A stretch of 64,000 nt of DNA from Viola odorata (taxonomy: Eukaryota; Streptophyta; Magnoliopsida; Malpighiales; Violaceae): contig OY829538.1 in assembly GCA_963691705.1 (NCBI GenBank), forward strand, positions 79,862,781 through 79,926,780, written 5' to 3'. The position numbers were made by a program, and so were the translations under genes. Below the pieces are notes generated by a model. The model had not been told where the DNA came from. It searched no databases and worked only from the letters and a program-made list of their open reading frames with translations. The first letter of the stretch is position 1, and the number at the start of each line of letters is the position of its first letter. Below, in pieces: positions 1-10,572 of this stretch.

Positions 1-67
1 GATGAGGAAAAGAAAAGTGAAAAATAATAAATAATAAAAAAGACACCATATATGCTTAAATTATTAC

Positions 68-340
68 CTGAAGTTCTGCCGCATCATATCCAAAAACTCT
101 CCGGTCAAAGAAAATACTTGGCTGTTCTTGTTGTCGTGGGTTCTCATTCCTTCAACCATTAAAAATGGTAAAGAAAAATTAAAGAAATAATTAACTAATT
201 ACAATCCGTACATTTTCTTGAATTCATGAATCCTAAAGAAGAAGAGAGAGGAAGGAAACTTACATGCGGTGGTGGTGGTGGTGGTCGTCGGAATCGGTGG
301 AAGTTACAAGGCGGAGTTCAAGATTGCAGTTTCTCCTCAT
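68..340 (-). CDS. JAZ8-like (TIFY/JAZ) repressor, 5' two exons, partial
   Basis: Two exons on the minus strand: 340..264 (ATG at 340-338, donor GTAAGT) and 149..68 (donor GTAATA). The spliced frame gives 53 residues. It starts MRRNCNLELRLV, followed by an Asp/His-rich linker with five His, then SIFFDRRVFGYDAAELQ. In the known family, JAZ7/JAZ8 proteins begin with the EAR-type motif LxLxL (here LELRL), which recruits TOPLESS directly, then carry a TIFY (ZIM) domain for dimerisation and a C-terminal Jas motif that binds MYC factors. Here the TIFY core is degenerate (SIFF for TIFY). The Jas exon would lie before base 1, so the gene is incomplete. The product would act in the nucleus to repress jasmonate responses. 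The assignment rests on the N-terminal motif, its place before the TIFY-like block, and the intron between them. Confidence 0.72.
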
Positions 341-708
341 CTTGATGGTTGAAAAATGAAATAACACTTTTGTAATAATTAATTAATTACTATTTATCAG
401 TATATATTTTGCAAGATAAAATTAATTAAAACAAAAAAAATCTAGACAACACAGACTACTGGGTTTAGAAGAGAAGAGGAGAGAGTACGAGGACTTTATA
501 TACGAAGAAAACGAACTAGAAAGGCAAACGTTAATGTTTTTTTATTAAAAGGTTACACACGTAACGCACACAAAGCAAACACACACACAAAAAAACTATT
601 TGTCGGGAAACTTTCATTTTTGATTTTATGCACGTTGAAAATGTTTTCTGCTTTTGTTAATGAAGAAAACATCTTTTTCCCTAATTTGGGCTTCTAATTA
701 AAACCGCC
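341..708. other. putative promoter and 5' leader of the JAZ-like gene
   Basis: Sequence upstream (on the minus strand) of the JAZ-like start codon. It is AT-rich with A tracts and a CA-rich stretch near 545-595. No other reading frame is supported. I see no certain TATA box or MYC-binding G-box, so this is called promoter by position only. Confidence 0.35.
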
Positions 709-1000
709 GGCTTAATGACATAAAATAATTCTGATTGTTTTATTTAAATGGAACCCTAAATAATTAAAATGTTTAATTACAACCCTAGTCTTCGCAAAAA
801 ATGTCAAATTATCTTCCTACCGTAACCGAGATCCGATGTGGCAGCGTTGACCACCGTTATGTGCCTTGTCAGTGATTATCAGGGCGCCACATCAGTGTGC
901 CACGTAATAATGACCAGGGGGTAATTAAACAAAAAAAAAGTTAAGGGTTGCGATTAATCAAAATATTAAAGTTCAGAATTATTTTGTGTCATTTTACTTA
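709..1000. mobile_element. MITE copy 1 (family with TTAATGACATAAAA ends)
   Basis: The left end (GGCTTAATGACATAAAATAA) and the right end, read on the other strand (AAATGACACAAAATAATTC), are inverted repeats. The interior contains a GC-richer block near 820-910 (CCGATGTGGCAGCGTTGACC). The same block occurs inverted at 1354-1608. No coding capacity is seen. Target duplications could not be fixed. Confidence 0.6.
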
Positions 1001-1050
1001 ATTTAATCAATAACCCAAATTCCTCTTTTCCTTTCTTTTTTATATACAAT

Positions 1051-1245
1051 GGTATAATAATAATAATAATAAAAATAAAATTAGAATTAATGCTTCATTG
1101 TTAGAATTAGAGGTAATTATGATTAATCTGGGAATAAGGTTACCTACAAAATAACTTAACGGTATAATAATAATAATAAAAATAAAATTGGAATTAATGC
1201 TTCATTGCTAAAATTAGAGGTAATCATAATTAATCTGATTAATTA
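1051..1245 (+). repeat. 110-bp direct tandem repeat between two MITEs
   Basis: A unit starting GGTATAATAATAATAATAA at 1051 recurs at 1161 with about 90% identity over some 80 bp (TTAATGCTTCATTG then AATTAGAGGTAAT are shared). The units begin with a TAA microsatellite. Confidence 0.7.
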
Positions 1246-1353
1246 TGATTATTAATAGAAAGGCAACGAAACATTAATTCCATCTAGTAGGAATTAATTG
1301 AAGAAGGAAAAATAAAAAAGAAACAAAAAAAGAAAGTATAATAAAATAAATAT

Positions 1354-1608
1354 GGCAAAAGACATAAAACAACCCTGAACTTTAATGTTTTTGTTTAATT
1401 ACCCCCTGGTCATTATTACGTGGCGCCCTGATAGTCGCTGACAAGGCACATAACGGTGGTCAACGTTGCCACATCGGATCTCGGTTATGGTAGGGGGGTA
1501 ATTTGACATTTTTTGTGAAGACTAGGATTGTAATTAAACATTTTAATAGTTCAGGGTTCCACTTAAATAAAACATTAAAATCCAGAGTTGTTTTATGTCA
1601 TTAAGCCC
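1354..1608. mobile_element. MITE copy 2, inverted relative to copy 1
   Basis: Reverse complement of the element at 709-1000, including the block CGGATCTCGGTTATGG and the ends GACATAAAACAACCCTGAAC / TTTTATGTCATTAAGCC. Together the two copies form an inverted pair of about 900 bp that could fold back on itself. Confidence 0.6.
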
Positions 1609-2450
1609 CTTATTTAATATGCTATTGCTTTACTCTTCTGTTCTATTTTCACGCCCTATTCAATTTCCCATGTTCTTGTATATTTATAGATAGATAAATG
1701 TGTTATCACTTAATCGTATTGTATTCGAATGATACAAAAATTGTTTATTTTTAATTTAAATTTTTATTTAACCACGGACATTTTATGAGTCGTCATTTTT
1801 ATCATTTGATAATAAGGAAACGAAATCGGTCATTTTAAAATGACAGATTGAGACTGCAATAAATATATTTATAAATATATATAGTGGAAGCAAAAGACTC
1901 CCAAATTACCCTTAATAATTAGTGATGCCAAATCGAGGTACAACTTGAGGATTCATGATCACGTTTTAGGCTATCTCTAATTAATAATTACCAATTGATT
2001 ATATTATCAATTATTAAAAATATGATCGAACTCATAACTTATGTGATAAAAATAATATAGGTAATTAGTTAAACTGTTAATTATTACCGAATTACTTGTA
2101 AAAAAAATTCTTAGAATAAAAATTGCTTAGTAAGATTAAAATAGAAGGATATTAATTAATTTATATTGTTCCTAATTTCAAGCCTAAAACGCCAAGGTTG
2201 ATCACGGCTGATGTCGACGGCTGTTTTAAAATATTATTATTATTATTTAGTGGTTGTGACGTGTTCAAACAACAATAGGATATATCATCTTTCTTTTATC
2301 CAATAATGGTAAAAGAAAGCAAGTGCAGTGGTCGGGTGGCTTGTCCTTTCCACTTGCGGATTTGAAATTGTGGTGGCCAGAAATTTGAAAGCATGTTATT
2401 TGGCGGCCGCCCAGCCTAACGCAGCTTCTTTTGGTTCTTCCTGTACAAAT
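1609..2450. other. AT-rich intergenic DNA, no gene seen
   Basis: No reading frame with protein-like content. Only short A/T runs and a short GC-rich patch near 2400-2420. Confidence 0.4.
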
Positions 2451-2813
2451 GGTTTAATGACATTTTCCTTTTATATTTTAATATTTTATTTAATTATTTT
2501 GGTATACTAACGTTTTGTTTTATTATCCTTCTAATATTTATGATTTTTTGTTCACGACACATCAATACATGCAATGATGTAGCGCATAACACATCATCAT
2601 TTTACCTTCACATCATCACACCATGCCACGTGACATATGATATGGTGACGAGACACTTATCAAATATTAGTATTTTAGTATTGATGTGATATTCTTTTGG
2701 ATTGAAAATTAAGTATTCTCATTATTCAGTTCCGGTAGGGGTGATTTAAAAAAATATAAATATATGTGGTAACTAAATAAAACATTAAAATATAGGGGTA
2801 AAATGTCATACCT
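2451..2813. mobile_element. short MITE related to the 709-1608 family
   Basis: Terminal inverted repeats of about 45 bp: the left end (TTTAATGACATTTTCCTTTT) matches the reverse complement of the right end near 2770-2813 (TATGACATTTTACCCC). Both run into TATTTTAAT(A/G)TTTTATTTA. The tips resemble those of the elements at 709 and 1354, so it is probably a diverged family member. Confidence 0.5.
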
Positions 2814-2958
2814 TTTTTTAAAAATAATTCAGATCTCTTATAATATCCATTTTTTGTCCCTTCCACTGTTAGGCGTTGTGGAGGAAGATGGATACTTTAG
2901 CGTGGATTGTTCAATTTCCCACGACTCAAAAGTTGGTAAAATACTTTAACGTCGGTCA

Positions 2959-3420
2959 GATGTTCATAAGCTGAGAAGCACAATGCTTAGCGAAGGCGTA
3001 AGGGAAACTCCTGGACATAGCCTTGTAGAGCTGGGAAATCGCGTCCATGAGTTTGTTATGGGAGATAGAACTCACCCTCAAAGTGAGGCGATATATGCAA
3101 TGTTAGCAGAGATCGCGAACAGATTGAAATCCGAAGGTTATGTGCCTCACACGGTGCATGTGCTTGCGGACATAGATGAGAAAGAAAAAGAAAATGCTCT
3201 GTTCCATCACAGTGAGAAGATTGCAGTTGCTTTTATGCTCATCAACACACCGCCAAAGACGCCTATTAGGGTTGTCAAGAATTTAAGAGTATGTGGTGAT
3301 TGCCATTTGGCGTTCAAATTAATATCTACTAAGATTTTTGAGAGGGAGATTAGTGTGAGAGATAATAGCAGGTTTCATCATTTTAGAGATGTGTCTCGCT
3401 CTTGTGGAGACTACTGGTGA
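2959..3420 (+). pseudogene. orphan E/DYW C-terminal fragment of a PPR editing protein
   Basis: The frame open from 2959 encodes the tail of a PLS-class PPR protein: end of the E motif (VHKLRSTMLSEGVRETPG), E+ region, then a DYW deaminase-like domain ending in DYW. The catalytic signature is present: HSE (in HHSEKIAVAF) and the CxxC pair CGDCH. The terminal zinc-binding block normally reads HHFxxGxCSCxDYW; here it is HHFRDVSRSCGDYW, so the Gly and the first Cys of CSC are replaced. An in-frame stop lies just upstream and no PPR repeats are found, whereas family members usually have many repeats before this domain. Loss of the repeats and of a zinc ligand suggests a pseudogene fragment. A short DYW-only protein starting at the ATG at 2983 (145 residues) is possible but less likely. 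Confidence 0.75.
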
Positions 3421-4053
3421 AGGCATAAAGATGGTTTTGTATCCTATCTGTACATTATTTCAATTTAACAACATAAAGCTATTGCGATCACATTATTTGG
3501 TGCCTTGGTGGAGGCAATTCTTACTTGTTAGATTAGATTGAAGATAGTAGTCAATATTAGTTTGTTTGATCTTTAATTTAGGTTCGAGTTTTCTATAAAT
3601 TGTTGAATATCACCTATATTTGAACATGTTTAGTCTGTTGTCTGTACGAAACTAATCTCATTCTCATTCTTATACTTGAAACTGTGACCTGAGTTAAGGC
3701 GGACGAGTCATTTGTTACTCGACCAAAACCGTTGGTAAAAAAAGAAAAAGAAAATAATATAAAATTAAAAAACGAAATTATATACTACTCGTATTTTATT
3801 TTTCCTGCATCGTTTTTCACGGCCCAGCCCGGCCCAAGAAAAGCCCAGTATAAAAAAGAAAAACTAGCATAAGGGCGGGCGTGCAGTTGGAATATTTTGG
3901 CGGTTTGGTAAAACATTCAAAAAACGATAGTCGCTCCACACTGTTTATTAATCTTCCTTGGCACACTTTTTGTCACTCTCTCGCTTTAAAACATAACCCC
4001 CCCCCAAAAAAAAAAAAAAAGAAGAAGCAAAAAACGAAAGAAAGAGGAAGAAG
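3421..4053 (+). promoter_or_regulatory. putative promoter and leader of the BRCA1-like locus
   Basis: Holds a TATA-like TATAAAAA at 3849-3856 and an E2F-type site TTTGGCGG at 3896-3903 (consensus WTTSSCSS), followed by an A/G-rich leader up to the ATG at 4054. E2F sites are expected for S-phase and DNA-repair genes. Nothing else is seen between the DYW fragment and this region. Confidence 0.45.
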
Positions 4054-7000
4054 ATGATGAGCGATCCAACTCACCTGGAGAAAATGGGGGGAGAACTCAA
4101 GTGTCCAATCTGGTATTCCCTTTTTTATATATTTTTTTCCAAAATATTTTTAGGCGTAGTATTTTTGCAGATTAAAATAAACAAAAAAAACGAATATAAA
4201 TTTTTTTCCTCTGGTAATTTTGCAGTTTGAGCTTACTGATTTCAGCTGTTTCGCTCACCTGCAATCATGTCTTCTGCAAGTAAGCAAGCTCTGCGAGAAA
4301 ATTATCGCTGTTCTTTTTTAATAATTTTTTTGACACTATCAGTTAATTTCATTTTTTCAGTTCGTGTATTGGGAAATCGATGAAGTCAGGATCCGATTGT
4401 CCGGTTTGTAAAGTTATATTCAGTCGCCGAGGTATTCTTCCATTCTTGATTTGCGGTACTACACGAATTTGGTTTTACGGCGGTACCAAATTGTGTTTCG
4501 TTTTTGTTTTGATAGATTTGTTCCATTTTTCTCTTTTTGGTGTTTGTAGAGGTTCGGCCAGCTCCTCACATGGATACTTTAGTGAGTATTTATAGAAGCA
4601 TGGAACTTGCTTCTGGATTTAATTTATTTGTCACTCAGAATGCTGCATCTACTAAATTATCAGGTAAGTAATTCGATCCGAGCATTCGATGCTAAATCTC
4701 ATTAGTTAGATTAGTAGAGTATTGATTGTTTGGGTTTTTGGGTGTATTTCTGTGTGTGCATGTTGGGATTAGGTCAGGTGGGTGGAGGGGTTCATTTGTT
4801 TGATCTTATTTTATTGGTTTATAGGTAATTCGATCCGATGATTCAATGCTAGATCTTGATACGATCACGGCCGAGCCTCTCATCGTATCAGATCTCTGTA
4901 GTTAGATTGGTGGAGTATTGATTGTTTGGTTTTTTGGTGTATTTCTGCGGGTCCATGTTGAGGTTAGGTCAGGTGGGTGGAGGGATTCGTTTGTTTGATC
5001 TCATTTTATTGGTTTATAGGGGTTTTGGGACATTTTATTGGTGTATAGGGGTTAGGTCAGGTATCATTTTAAGTTTGGATCAATTCGGTAGGATAAGATG
5101 TTTTACTTCGTCATTCTTTGTTCTCTATGTTACAGATGAGCAAAAGCAAGTGGAAGGTGATAAAAATTGTGGCAATGATGATATTGGTGAAGGTTTTAGG
5201 GATAAAATGGAGAACCAGCAGAGATTGAAACGAAAGGGTTCAAGGAAGAGTATTATATCCAATCAGGAAGATTCTGGTGCTGTTGCTGAAAAGCCTCTTT
5301 CCCAGCTAAGAAAAGAGTTCAAGTGCCACAATGTCCTTTTCCAAAATCATCAATGGCATCAAAGAGAATGGGGACGGATGAGATTGTTAAGGATGGATAT
5401 AGGAACAGTTCAGTGGCGGTATTAAAGAAGGATTATGTCTCCATTGAAAAGAGAGGAGAACCTGGGTTTTCACCATTTTTCTGGTTGAGGGATGAAGAGG
5501 CAGAGAAATTAAGTCAGGCTGCTGATGTGGATGACCTCTTGGATGTAACTCCACCAAATGTTCCTACATTCAGTGATATGAAGGATTCTGGGGATGAAAA
5601 CCCTTCCAAATCATCTCCATCTGTGAGTACCACTTCAGTTTATTTTAGCCATGGATTATAATTGCTGCAATCCAAAATAGTAATATAAAAGTATTGACAG
5701 TTCCCCTAACATTTTATCTTGATGCATGAAGTTAGCTCACTCGTCTTGTTTTATCATGACGTAGGATGGAGTGTGTGGCAAATCAAATGCTGCTGATCAT
5801 TTCGACAGTGAAATGTTTGAATGGACACAGAGAGCTTGCTCTCCTGAGCTTTTCTCAAGTCCTGTTAAGATGCAGGTATTTGCAACACCCACAGTTTTTA
5901 AGTTGTTTATTTTGGTTGTGTCATGCTGCTTTGCTGAAATGTGAAGTTAACTGTAGGATGAAACTTCTGATGAAATTGAGGAAAGCAAATCAGAGGCTCC
6001 TTCAGAAAGTGTAGATATAAATGAAGGACACAGCATTGAAAATGTAAAAGGGATGGCCAATTCTGGTGAGATAAATAATGCCGTATCCCCTTTGAGAACC
6101 AAATGTGCCAAGAATCGAGTTGAGGATCGTAAATCAAACAAGAGGGTTAAATATGCTACGAAAGTGGGAGCAACAAAACGTGGTAAGAGCTCCTTGAACC
6201 TGGAGAAAACTGGGAAGAAAAGCAAAAAAGTTGATCATGGTAACTCATCAACTGTATCAAAACCCAAAATTGTTTCTTCAGTTTCTATAGGGGAGACTCG
6301 TAATCCAGGAGACGAAGATATGGTTGCTGAGTCATCTGATTCATTTCGTAAGAAACAATGCAGTAAGGAAGATCCCAAAATGAAGACGGGAAAATTTAGT
6401 AGAAAGATCAGATCTCAAAGCCCGCAAGAGCGGTCTTTAAGGTTGAAAAAACACAAGCTGGCGTCTACTGAGGTTAACCAGAGTGAAGTTCATACAATAC
6501 TAGAGGAAATGGATAAAGATGCTAACCTTCGGGTTTCATTACTATACTGTGTTTCATGATAAGGACATTTCAGATATCCAAGAAAGAGGCAAACATGGAC
6601 AAAAAGTTAAGTCTTCAATGACTTCAGTACACGACAAGGATTTAAGATCCAAAAAAAACATTAAAGTTTCCTTCAATGGCATCTCATTAGTGAACGAGTG
6701 TCAAGGTGGCCATAGCAACATCTCTACGGAGGAAGTTCAAACAGTCGGGACAATTACCAATGTTTTGTCAAAGAAGACTGAATCCCTTGACCAAGTTCCC
6801 TGCGCTCTTAAAACCAAACTTCTTGACAATCCTGTAACATTAGGGAAAGTTTCTCGTGAAAATGGACCATCTTTGCGTAAATGCAATTATGCAAGACAGT
6901 TGCTGATAAAGTTCAATGTGCCTTTTGTCTTTCTTCAGAGGACTCAGAGGTATCTCTCGTTGCCTTTGTTTTAATTTTCCGCTTTCTTCCTTCCACTCCA

Positions 7001-9475
7001 ATAAGCTAATTTCCAAAATTCTCAGTTTTATATCTATAAATTAACATTACAGGCTTCAGGAGAGATGATGCACTATTACAATGGCAGACCTGTTACTGCA
7101 AATTACAATGACGGATCTAAGATGATACACTCTCATAGAAACTGCTTTGAGTGGTAAGCGTTTCTCCAAGTGAGCTCAAATATTGCTTCTTCTTTTTAGT
7201 GCTATCTAGGTTTTTTGCCCCTTTGGATTGCTTCTGGTTAGCATGCTTGTACCAAAGAGTACAGTGGATCATGTACTTTGCCCCCCCGTTATGCAACCTA
7301 CTCAAGCTTTGAAAAATTATTCGGTCTTTTGGGCAATCATGAAGCATTTGAGAGACAACTCTGTTATTGTAATGCTGATAACCTGGTTTGAGTACTTGCC
7401 TTGCGATGTTAAAAATTGTATATATGCTTCATTAAGTATTTCTTGAGGACCGCATTCTTATGATGAAAATTTCCTTGCTAAAATTGACTCTATTTACCAT
7501 GCATAGTTTCCAATCCTTACGGAGCTGATGTTGTGGCAAACATAATTAGTCAAGTTATTTGTACAGGGCACCTAATGTATACTTTGAGGATGATACCGTA
7601 GTCAATCTTGAAGCCGAATTAACCAGAAGTCGGAGAATTAAGTGCTGCTGCTGTGGAGTCAAAGGTGCTGCTCTTGGATGTTATGAGAAGAGTTGTCGGA
7701 AGAGTTTCCATGTTTCTTGTGCAAAGTTGATCCCTCAATGTCAATGGGATAATGTACGTGCAATATAATTGAATCGGTTTTTCTACCAGGGAGTTTGCAA
7801 TTATTTACTCACATTAACATGAATCCTTGCTACAGGACAACTTTGTCATGCTATGCCCTCTTCATGTTTCTTCGAAGTTGCCCAATGAGCAATCACTTCT
7901 CCCTTTGAGACAAGGAAAGAAATGTGTTACAAAAAGGTATGCAGATTCTTCAGACAGTTGTTTTAGTGATTAACTCTAAAGTCTAAACATACATCAAGAA
8001 AAAACCCAAAACACAACTAGAAAGAAGAAGTCTCACTATTTTGGTTCTTACAATCCTTCCCCTTACAGACAATCTTCCAATCAATGCAATCAAGTTGTTC
8101 CCAACTGCAACATCAGCTCAAGTAATAAATGGAAACCCAGTGCAACAACTAGCAAGTGAGTCCTATGCTGTTCTGCTCTCACAATTGGAGAAAAGGTATG
8201 TAAACTTCTGCACAAAAAATTGCCCCCTTCTTTTCTGGAAAAATAAATGATCAGTTTCTTGGTTATTACAGGAAGTTGTTTCCGAGTTTGAGAGATTATC
8301 TGGAGTTACGGTGATGAAGAATTGGGATTCCAGTGTCACTCATGTAATTGCATCAGACGTAAGTATCACTGATCTTGTTAAGTTGATTGGTTTACTGATC
8401 TTAGATTTTTTTACAGATGAAGCTTAAAGGCCTAACATTGTCAAGCACATTGAATTCACATTCTTGTTTATGTTTTGTTATGCACATACAATTAATTCAA
8501 CCGATGAACCATAGAGATAGTGATAGGCATTTTAGACAGGAAGTGGAATCTGACATTGAGTGCTAGTACAACTGATTCTGTCGATATGATTGATCTGCTA
8601 TGGTTCTGTTTGTAATATACTTTCTTTATTTGGGTTTGCACAGGGTTTAAGGCTTGCACCAAAGCTATGGAATTTGTGGCAGAGGAGCCATATGAAGTTA
8701 ATGTTGACATTCATGGAATCAGAGATGGTCCACAGCTTGGAAGTCTGAGGCTTCTGAACAAGGTTTGTTCCTGGTTTCCAACAAGAACAATTTGCAATTC
8801 TGTGATTTGCATTTTGGTTTTATCCGATAAATTGTGCTAAGATGGGATTTACTTTTTGTGTCAGTTCAGTATTTTTTGTGTCTAATTTTCATGCCATAAT
8901 TATTTCTGGTATTTTCTCGGTCCGATCTTGTCTTTGGAAAGAGGAAATGGACCTTTTTTTCAGTTTGTTCTATATAAAGTCGCATCTTTCCCAGAAACAG
9001 GACATTGTTCCTTCATATCATAGAATTCTCCGAATATTTTTTTACACGAGACATAATTCTGTACTTTGTCCAATCCATGCATATGTAAGTTGGCTAATTT
9101 TATTAACGAGTTCTATTTCATGGAGCAACCAAGGCTTTTTGAGGGGATGAAGTTCTACTTCTCTGGAGATTTTGTACCTTCCTACAAGGGATACATACGA
9201 GATCTTCTGACTTCAGGGGGAGGAACTATTCTGCACAGAAAACCGATTCCTGAAGCTCAAGGAAAAAAAACATCAGGGTTTCTACACCTTCAACATTTAT
9301 CATTTACAGCCTTGAGCTGCCTGATAAGTGTGATGCAAGCAGGAAGAATATGATTTTGAACCAAAGGCGCTCAGATGCAGAAGCTCTGGCAAGTTCAACT
9401 GGATCCAAGGCAGTAAGCAGCGCCTGGATTTTGAACTCTATCGCAGCTTGCAATTTGCAGCATCTTGCTGACTAA
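4054..9475 (+). pseudogene. BRCA1: decayed plant BRCA1 (RING, ePHD, BRCT) with introns retained
   Basis: Exons read from splice sites: 4054-4112, 4226-4279, 4361-4431, 4550-4663, 5136-5622, 5765-5875, 5957-6949, 7053-7153, 7567-7753, 7836-7936, 8069-8195, 8272-8358, 8644-8762, 9126-9475. The first four encode a RING finger (ELKCPICLSLLISAV, CNHVFCNSCIGKSM, DCPVC) and the conserved APHMDTLVSIYRSME tail. Exons 7-10 encode the extended PHD (CAFC, IKCCCCG, CRKSFHVSCAKL, LCPLH). The last exons encode tandem BRCT domains, ending KAVSSAWILNSIAACN. This is the plant BRCA1 order, an E3 ligase for homologous repair that partners BARD1. The frame is broken near 5289, 6530, 6902 and 9263, a stop (8157) replaces a conserved Trp, and one BRCT1 exon is wrecked. 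Retained introns argue against a processed copy. If the frameshifts were assembly errors, the stop and wrecked exon would still remain. Confidence 0.88.
4662..5018 (+). repeat. tandem duplication inside BRCA1-like intron 4
   Basis: Unit 1 (4662-4822) and unit 2 (4823-5018) both start AGGTAATTCGATCCGA and end in TATTGGTTTATAGG. Unit 2 carries an extra palindromic insert at 4851-4895, whose arms AGATCTTGATACGAT and ATCGTATCAGATCT pair with one bulged T. Confidence 0.75.
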
Positions 9476-10572
9476 CTGAAACTTATGTGAAACTCTCTGT
9501 ACATGCTCGCCCGAGTCTTCCGTTATCTTTCTTTTCCAAATGTTTTAGATTCATACATCATTGCCGGTAAATCTAGTTTTAGAAGCAAACCATAAAGCGT
9601 ATTGCTACCAACCAGCTACTATAACTTTAAAGAGCTCAAAACTTGTAATGTTTATGATATGCTAGGAGTGATTCATTGTGTCAAAGCAGAAGTTCAATTT
9701 TATGTCTTGCTCATTAACTGCTCAAAAAAAGAAAAAAAAAGCCATGTCTTTAGCATTGTCATTTGTCGTTGGTAAGCTGTTCTATGATATTCTTGGTCTG
9801 TTATAAATTAGACAAGTGAGTTTTACCCTCTGGTCACCCGATGTGACTAAACTTGCTCGAACGTTGTTGGCCCTGATGATGTTATCGCATGCTCAGCATT
9901 GTTATGCAAATATAGTAATGTGCTTCAAAAAATGGATAATCTAGGAGATACAGAACAGAACAAAACTTAGCAATTATAGCAAGTGCTTAATTTTAAAAAA
10001 AAAAACAACCCGAGCTAGGAAAGGCATGGTCTTTACTTTTATTCTATACAAAGCTAACCCAACCTGCAAAACCAAATAAAGTGTCAAAAGTTATGAATTT
10101 TAATAAAAATGTGTCAACTGCTGACATGTAAATATAATTTTTTTCTTCCATAAAAATGTTAATTTCAAACATATATCCCTCTTCAAAGAGAGTCACCGTA
10201 GTAAAAGTAAAAGTAATAAAATTGCGCGTCGAAGATAAGCAAACCACGGCCCCACATTTGATTGATTTTCCACAAAGTCTTGGTCTTTGGCAATGGCAGT
10301 AGTAATGCATTCATTATTGAGACTTTTGATCAAGAGATATCCTTCATTCTCTGTCTGTGCTCTCTTCTAGTTCTCTTCCATCTTCCCTACAATTCTAATC
10401 AATCAGGTAATTGCTACTTCTTTTTCTCTTTAGATTAATGTATACATTCATGTATATGTCTGTGGTTATGATCTGTACACTGTTTCAAAATATATTTCGA
10501 TTAAGAAGAAGAAGGGAAGTAGAAGCGGCCGAATGTTCAAGATCAGTTGAAGTTAACTGGGAACCAACGAGA
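9476..10572. other. intergenic, including putative promoter and leader of the TIR-NLR gene
   Basis: No gene is supported. A pyrimidine-rich stretch at 10340-10405 ends in CAATCAG|GTAATT, and an acceptor-like AAGTAG lies near 10521. This suggests a 5' UTR intron before the TIR-NLR start codon. A short upstream ORF (ATG at 10531, stop 15 bases later) precedes the main start. Confidence 0.4.

Noticed and set aside
6540..6581. A 41-bp intron to rescue the frame near 6540
   Set aside because: Below the size of working plant introns; an indel explains the frame change better.
9263..9310. A tiny intron (GTTTCT...TTTACAG, about 33 bp) to rescue the BRCT2 frame
   Set aside because: Too short for a plant intron; a missing base in the A8 run restores the conserved protein directly.
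10411..10572. Extension of the TIR-NLR N-terminus to an ATG-equivalent at 10411
   Set aside because: The 54 extra residues read through what looks like a leader intron (GTAATT donor near 10406, AAGTAG acceptor near 10521) and have no domain match.
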